NCBI RefSeq assembly: GCF_037450285.1
Contig: NZ_JAQISN010000001.1
Location: 930,001-994,000, forward strand
Origin: Erwinia sp. SLM-02
GTDB taxonomy: Bacteria > Pseudomonadota > Gammaproteobacteria > Enterobacterales > Enterobacteriaceae
Direction: 5' to 3'
Length of the DNA: 64,000 nucleotides
A program made the translations under genes and the position numbers. Below, one piece after another: positions 60,141-64,000 of this stretch. Every line of letters starts with the position of its first letter. Within the stretch, counting starts at the first letter, position 1. The notes under the pieces are model-generated. The model did no database searches and was not told the origin of the DNA. It was given only the letters and a program-made list of their open reading frames with translations.

Positions 60141-62651
60141 TTATAGTGCCAGGGTGCTGGCCATCAGGGTGTAGAGTACGCTGACGTTTTCGGCCTGTTT
60201 TATTTCATTGCGGAATTCCTCTTTCATCAGTTTTCTGGCAAGCGTTGAGAAATATTTCATATGCTCGTTAGGGTCGGCGGATTTACTGACCGTCAGCATA
60301 AATATGGTTTCAACCCGCTGATCGCCCCACATAATCGGTGCCGCAAGGGTGGCCATGCTGATGGTGGAGTGCTGAATATGGTCCGATTTGGTGTGCGGAA
60401 TGGCGAAGCCATAGCCCACGGCGGTAGAAAAGGCGTCTTCGCGCGCCCAGATATCGTCGGTTAACCGATCGCGATTATCGGTACGGTGATGCAGCCAGAG
60501 ATTGTCGGCCATCATTTTGATCGCCTCGTTCTTATCGCTGGCCTCCAGCCCGCAGAGAATAAATTCCGGGGCGAGGATCGGCATGTTGCTCAGCGCCTTG
60601 ACCTCCGGCGAACGCAGGGCACTTTTTACCCCGGCGGAGTGCTTGAGGGGGACGATCTCCTCAACCAGCCGCTGGCATTTGGTGAAATCCAGCGCGCGCA
60701 GCGCGTGCTTAACGCCCGGGATCGCGGTGCCGCTCATGCTCAGTTCGTCAAAGCCCATCCCGACCAGCAGCGGCAGATAATCACCGCTGGCACCCAGTTC
60801 TCCGCAGAGGCCGATCCACTTGCCCGCGCGATGCACCTCATCCACGGCAAACTTCAGGGCGCGCAGGAACGCCGGGGCGTAATGGTCGTAAACCGCTTCT
60901 ACCTGCGAATTGCCGCGGTCGGCGGCAAAAAAGTACTGCGTCAGGTCGTTGCTGCCGACGCTGAAGAAATCCGCGTGTTCGGCGATGTCGCCAATGGCGA
61001 AGATCACGGAGGGGATCTCCAGCATCACGCCGAGTGCGATTTCATCGTTAAAGGGCAGGTTTTCCTCCCGCATCGTGCTTTTCACCTCGTCGAGCACTTC
61101 GCGGCACCAGATAACCTCATCGACGCTGGCAATCATCGGGATCATGATTCGGGCATCGCCCAGCGCCGAGGCGCTGAGGATCGCCCTCAGCTGCATGGCG
61201 AACAGATCGCGATAGCGCGGGTAGGTCCGTACCGCACGGAAGCCGAGAAACGGGTTTTCCTCTTCGCCGGTGTTGAGGTAGTCCACCGGCTTATCGCCGC
61301 CGATATCGAAGGTGCGGAAGATAACCGGCCTGCCTTCTGCCCGCTGCATCACCTGGCCGTACAGTTCTGCCAGCTCGTGATAGTCCGGTGGTGTTTCGCG
61401 GTCCATAAACGACATTTCGGTACGAAACAGGCCGATGCCTTCCGCGCCGTTGCTGAATGCCGCTTCGGCTTCCGCCAGGCTGGCAATATTGGCGGCGATT
61501 TCCACGCTGTGATTATCGTGGGTTTTCGCCGGCTTGTGGACGCCAGCCAGCATCTGCTGCTGCATAGTCTGCTGCACGACAATTTCATTGCGGTAGTAGC
61601 GCAGGACCTGCTCATCCGGCGCGGTAATCAGAATGCCCGGATTGCCGTCGATGATGATGTCATTTTCCGCATTCAGCGGCAGAGCGGAGAAATCAATATC
61701 CGTCAGGGTCGGGATGCCGAGCGAACGCGCGAGGATAGCGGTGTGCGACGTTTTACCGGTGGCGGATAAGACCATGCCGCTGAGATACTGTTTATTGATG
61801 CTGAGGAACTGGCTCGGGGTCAGGCTGTTGGCCAGAATAATCGACGGCTGCGTTAATTCCAGACTGTTTTTCGGCAGTGCGCCCGCGCCATAAATGGCGG
61901 TGAGCAGCTGCCCGGTAATATCCAGAACGTCAAGGGTCCTTTCTTTTATATATTTACTCGATGAACGGTTAAGGATTTCACACAATTCCATTGCCGACTG
62001 AATAACCGCATTCCAGCTATTTTCTCCAGCGGCAATCGCGTTAGCGATCTGGCTCTGGAAGGTGGCATCGGTCACAATCGACAGGTGGGCCTGCAGAATA
62101 TCATGCTCAACGCCGTGTTTAATTTCCAGTGCGGTGAGCTTTTCGTCTTTTAGCGTGGCTAACCCCGCCAGGAATAACCGCTTTTGCTGTTCGGCGCTAT
62201 ATTCTCCACCCGGGTTGAACGCCAGCATTTCGCTTAAGGACAGGCTTTGGATCCGCACCGGCCTGGCAATCGCTACGCCGCCGCTGATGCGTGAGCCCTG
62301 AATAAAATCGAGCCGGGTTTCCCGCAGGGAGCGCGGCAGATAACCCGCGGGTGACGGGGCTTCATCCTTCTGGGCGACCTCAAAAGTAGGCAGCTTTTTC
62401 AGCAGCGCCCGCAGCTGCTTCGCCGCCGCCGCCGCATCTTCCCCGCTGAGCGATATTTCACAGGCGTCGTTGAATAAGGTATCGGTGGCGACCACCGAGA
62501 GGGCGCTTTTTGCATTGCCCTGAATACCGCTGCGAATATTCCTCCAGCATACTTCAGACAGGAAAGTATTACACAGTCGTTCGATATGCCCTGCAGGCCG
62601 GGCGTGAATGCCTTCATTCAGTTCACACTGGTACGCTATTATTTCTGACAT
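60141..62651 (-). CDS. Fused PTS protein HPr-EI-EIIA (FryA/PtsA type)
   Basis: This 836-residue multi-phosphoryl-transfer protein has an HPr domain (phospho-His16 in NEGIHARPAGHIERL), a complete enzyme I (His in GKTSHTAILARSLGIPTL; PEP-binding GIGLFRTEMSFMDR and FFSVGSNDLTQYFFA) and a C-terminal fructose-type IIA (His in AVGYGFAIPHTKSDHI). It can carry phosphate from PEP to the IIB protein without the general PTS. The ATG at 62651 is preferred over 62654 because of GGGAG spacing. First gene of the operon; two CRP-like sites lie upstream. Confidence 0.9.
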   Translation of the reverse strand: MSEIIAYQCELNEGIHARPAGHIERLCNTFLSEVCWRNIRSGIQGNAKSALSVVATDTLFNDACEISLSGEDAAAAAKQLRALLKKLPTFEVAQKDEAPSPAGYLPRSLRETRLDFIQGSRISGGVAIARPVRIQSLSLSEMLAFNPGGEYSAEQQKRLFLAGLATLKDEKLTALEIKHGVEHDILQAHLSIVTDATFQSQIANAIAAGENSWNAVIQSAMELCEILNRSSSKYIKERTLDVLDITGQLLTAIYGAGALPKNSLELTQPSIILANSLTPSQFLSINKQYLSGMVLSATGKTSHTAILARSLGIPTLTDIDFSALPLNAENDIIIDGNPGILITAPDEQVLRYYRNEIVVQQTMQQQMLAGVHKPAKTHDNHSVEIAANIASLAEAEAAFSNGAEGIGLFRTEMSFMDRETPPDYHELAELYGQVMQRAEGRPVIFRTFDIGGDKPVDYLNTGEEENPFLGFRAVRTYPRYRDLFAMQLRAILSASALGDARIMIPMIASVDEVIWCREVLDEVKSTMREENLPFNDEIALGVMLEIPSVIFAIGDIAEHADFFSVGSNDLTQYFFAADRGNSQVEAVYDHYAPAFLRALKFAVDEVHRAGKWIGLCGELGASGDYLPLLVGMGFDELSMSGTAIPGVKHALRALDFTKCQRLVEEIVPLKHSAGVKSALRSPEVKALSNMPILAPEFILCGLEASDKNEAIKMMADNLWLHHRTDNRDRLTDDIWAREDAFSTAVGYGFAIPHTKSDHIQHSTISMATLAAPIMWGDQRVETIFMLTVSKSADPNEHMKYFSTLARKLMKEEFRNEIKQAENVSVLYTLMASTLAL

Positions 62652-62803
62652 CATCGCTCCCGATAATACTTTGGCAAATTCTGATTAAATTTCCTGGCAG
62701 GTAAAAGTCTGCGCTTCATGTTTTATATCCTTCACCTTTGATGGCCGTCTTTGAATAGAAAAAAAGTGACCTTTGCTCGAATAAAAAAGCAGGTTAATTA
62801 TTT

Positions 62804-62819
62804 TGTGATCGCAATCATG
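62804..62819. promoter_or_regulatory. Candidate CRP site 1
   Basis: TGTGATCGCAATCATG keeps the TGTGA half exactly and three of five bases of the TCACA half at the right spacing. It lies about 150 bases from the PTS fusion start. Confidence 0.5.
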
Positions 62820-62842
62820 AAATTAAGTTGTGCGGAGTCGCC

Positions 62843-62858
62843 TGTGATAATCATCACG
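62843..62858. promoter_or_regulatory. Candidate CRP site 2 (near consensus)
   Basis: TGTGATAATCATCACG matches TGTGA-N6-TCACA at nine of ten key positions. It lies between the divergent PTS operon and the HAD phosphatase gene and could activate either, linking both to cAMP. The remainder of 62655-62980 is A/T-rich without other features. Confidence 0.7.
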
Positions 62859-62980
62859 TTTTTATTGATATCCCGATCGCGATAACATATTTTCTAATAA
62901 GGTGACTTTCTTACTATTTAATAGCAGGGGGAATGGCGTACAGAATAATCACACTCTTTTATTATTACGTGGTAACAACG

Positions 62981-63646
62981 ATGCATTTTCGTGGGGTATT
63001 ACTGGATTTAGACGGCACATTGGTGAACTCGCTGGATTTTGTTGAGGCATCCTGGAGCGTGTGGGCCAATGAAAAGGGGCTGGAGCCGCGAGCGGTCTGC
63101 CATTATCTGCACGGTAAGCCGGCGATGAGCACGCTGCGCCACTTTATGCCCGGGGCCAGCGAACAAACGCTAATCGACGAATTTCTCGCGCTGGAAGCCT
63201 GGGAGGCCAGCCACACCGACGGCATCACCGCCGTTGACGGCGCGGTGGATTTTCTCCACCGGCTGGAGCGGAACCGGGTGCCCTGGGCCATCGTCACCTC
63301 CGGCTCGCTGAAAGTGGCCTCGGCGCGCATCCGACAGGTTGGCTTTCCGGAGCCGCCAGTGCTGGTGACCAGCGAAGATATTCAACACGGCAAGCCCCAC
63401 CCGGAACCGTTCCTGATCGGCGCCGCCCGGCTTGCCGTTTCTCCCGCCCGCTGCATCGCTTTTGAAGACTCCACCGCCGGTCTGCTTTCGGCCGCCGGGG
63501 CCGGGTGCGTGGTGGTTGAAGTCCTCACCCGCCAGTCGGTTGTTCACGACATCGACACCTGGCAAACCCTCAATCGCTATGGGGGACTGAACGTGACGCA
63601 GAAGGGGGAGGGGGAGTTTTTCCTGACTATTCAGGGGGAGCGTTAA
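62981..63646 (+). CDS. HAD-superfamily sugar phosphatase (YfbT/HxpA-like)
   Basis: The 221 residues follow YfbT: GVLLDLDGTLVNSL (nucleophile Asp and acid Asp), HGKPAMSTLRHFMPGASEQTL, WAIVTSGSLKVASARI, then HGKPHPEPFLIGAA (Lys) and CIAFEDSTAGLLSAAGAGC (Mg-binding Asp). Such enzymes remove phosphate from accumulated hexose or pentitol phosphates. A longer frame from 62933 exists with its AGGGGGA too near the ATG; MHFRG is preferred by homology but start remains uncertain. Divergent from the PTS, so may relieve sugar-phosphate stress from the imported sugar. Confidence 0.83.
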   Translation: MHFRGVLLDLDGTLVNSLDFVEASWSVWANEKGLEPRAVCHYLHGKPAMSTLRHFMPGASEQTLIDEFLALEAWEASHTDGITAVDGAVDFLHRLERNRVPWAIVTSGSLKVASARIRQVGFPEPPVLVTSEDIQHGKPHPEPFLIGAARLAVSPARCIAFEDSTAGLLSAAGAGCVVVEVLTRQSVVHDIDTWQTLNRYGGLNVTQKGEGEFFLTIQGER

Positions 63647-63799
63647 CGGGCATCGCAAACCCCCCTGGGGAATGCTATCCCCGGCAGAGCGTTGACGCCG
63701 CGCAGCGGGTGAACGACGGCCACCCGGGTGCGCCGCTGGGATGGCCGTGCTTCCGCGAGCCTTGATCTGCAACTGACTTCAGATCGATCTGCCCGCCTG

Positions 63800-64000
63800 C
63801 TACAGGTCGATCACGTTGCCTCGCGGCAGATTCAGCGACTTGCGCATGGCACCGATCACCTCGCCTGGCTTGAGCAGCAGCGAGTTAATGCAGACGTTCA
63901 GAATGCGGCAGCCGTCAAAGCGCAGGGGATTATCGATGGTGATATCGGAGGCGATAATGGTCAGTTCCGCTGCGAATATATCCTCGCTGGTAATTTTATT
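63800..64000 (-). CDS. Partial C-terminal end of a gene, possibly PTS EIIB-related
   Basis: Reading from the right edge, 66 residues run to a TAG at 63802-63800. The stretch SEDIFAAELTIIASDITIDN followed by PLRFDGCRI resembles the end of a fructose-type IIB domain (AADxVIxAxDxxxxxxRFxGK). The following NVCINSLLLKPGEVIGAMRK is unfamiliar. The gene continues beyond the window, so the call is tentative. Bases 63647-63799, between it and the phosphatase, contain no recognised feature. Confidence 0.45.
   Translation of the reverse strand, partial: NKITSEDIFAAELTIIASDITIDNPLRFDGCRILNVCINSLLLKPGEVIGAMRKSLNLPRGNVIDL

Noticed and set aside
60486..61769. 427-codon plus-strand frame inside the PTS fusion gene
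   Set aside because: Antisense shadow of the enzyme I domain; no start signal and biased composition.

Overview
The window looks like a chromosomal segment of an Erwinia/Pantoea-type member of the Enterobacterales. Recognisable enterobacterial genes (ldcA-emtA, treA, eco, ytfJ, ynbA/C/D, yobA, talA, a FoxA ferrioxamine receptor) sit among several accessory loci. Most of it is GC-rich; the stretch at about 25.2-39.4 kb is visibly richer in A/T, has gene remnants at both edges and looks acquired.

Layout. 1-2.9 kb: DinI-family SOS gene with a LexA box, ldcA, emtA, a GlsB/YeaQ stress membrane protein. 2.9-7.2 kb: foxA flanked on both sides by copies, in the same orientation, of two repeat families (here A and B) that end in terminal inverted repeats, plus short tandem repeats. 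7.2-13.4 kb: treA and a four-gene ynb-like phospholipid cluster. 13.4-25.2 kb: type-2 argC, a 677-aa orphan, ecotin, an LprI-domain protein, YceI, a ketopantoate-reductase-like enzyme, a regulator/AlaX/serine-dehydratase set, and a copper/PepSY set.

25.9-39.3 kb is the most striking region. It encodes what appears to be a complete bacterial ceramide pathway: serine palmitoyltransferase, dedicated acyl carrier protein, SDR-type reductase and acyl-AMP ligase in one operon, and divergently a GNAT-fold protein resembling bacterial ceramide synthase followed by a DgkA paralogue. Next to these are three paralogous thymidylate-kinase-like P-loop proteins and a second LptF/LptG-like pair. With a flippase, a CHAD-like protein and YtfJ on the other flank, the locus reads as synthesis, phosphorylation and outer-membrane export of a sphingolipid. 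Synthesis is supported by family recognition; phosphorylation and export are inference from context.

40.7-50.4 kb: a divergent catabolic locus (GntR regulator, hydantoinase, ABC importer split over both arms, DapA-family lyase, M20 deacylase, and a 977-aa oxidase joining all three HcnA/B/C-like modules) around a cluster of GTATAC palindromes. 50.4-55.7 kb: two esterase/hydrolase genes and a sugar isomerase under a TetR regulator with a perfect palindromic operator, then a second TetR/SDR pair with a CATCG microsatellite between them. 55.7-64 kb: AIG2-like protein, talA-type transaldolase, GatZ-like protein and a fructose-type PTS with an HPr-EI-IIA fusion, preceded by two CRP-like sites shared with a divergent HAD sugar phosphatase; the window ends inside another gene. 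I saw no rRNA, tRNA, CRISPR array, transposase or integrase gene.
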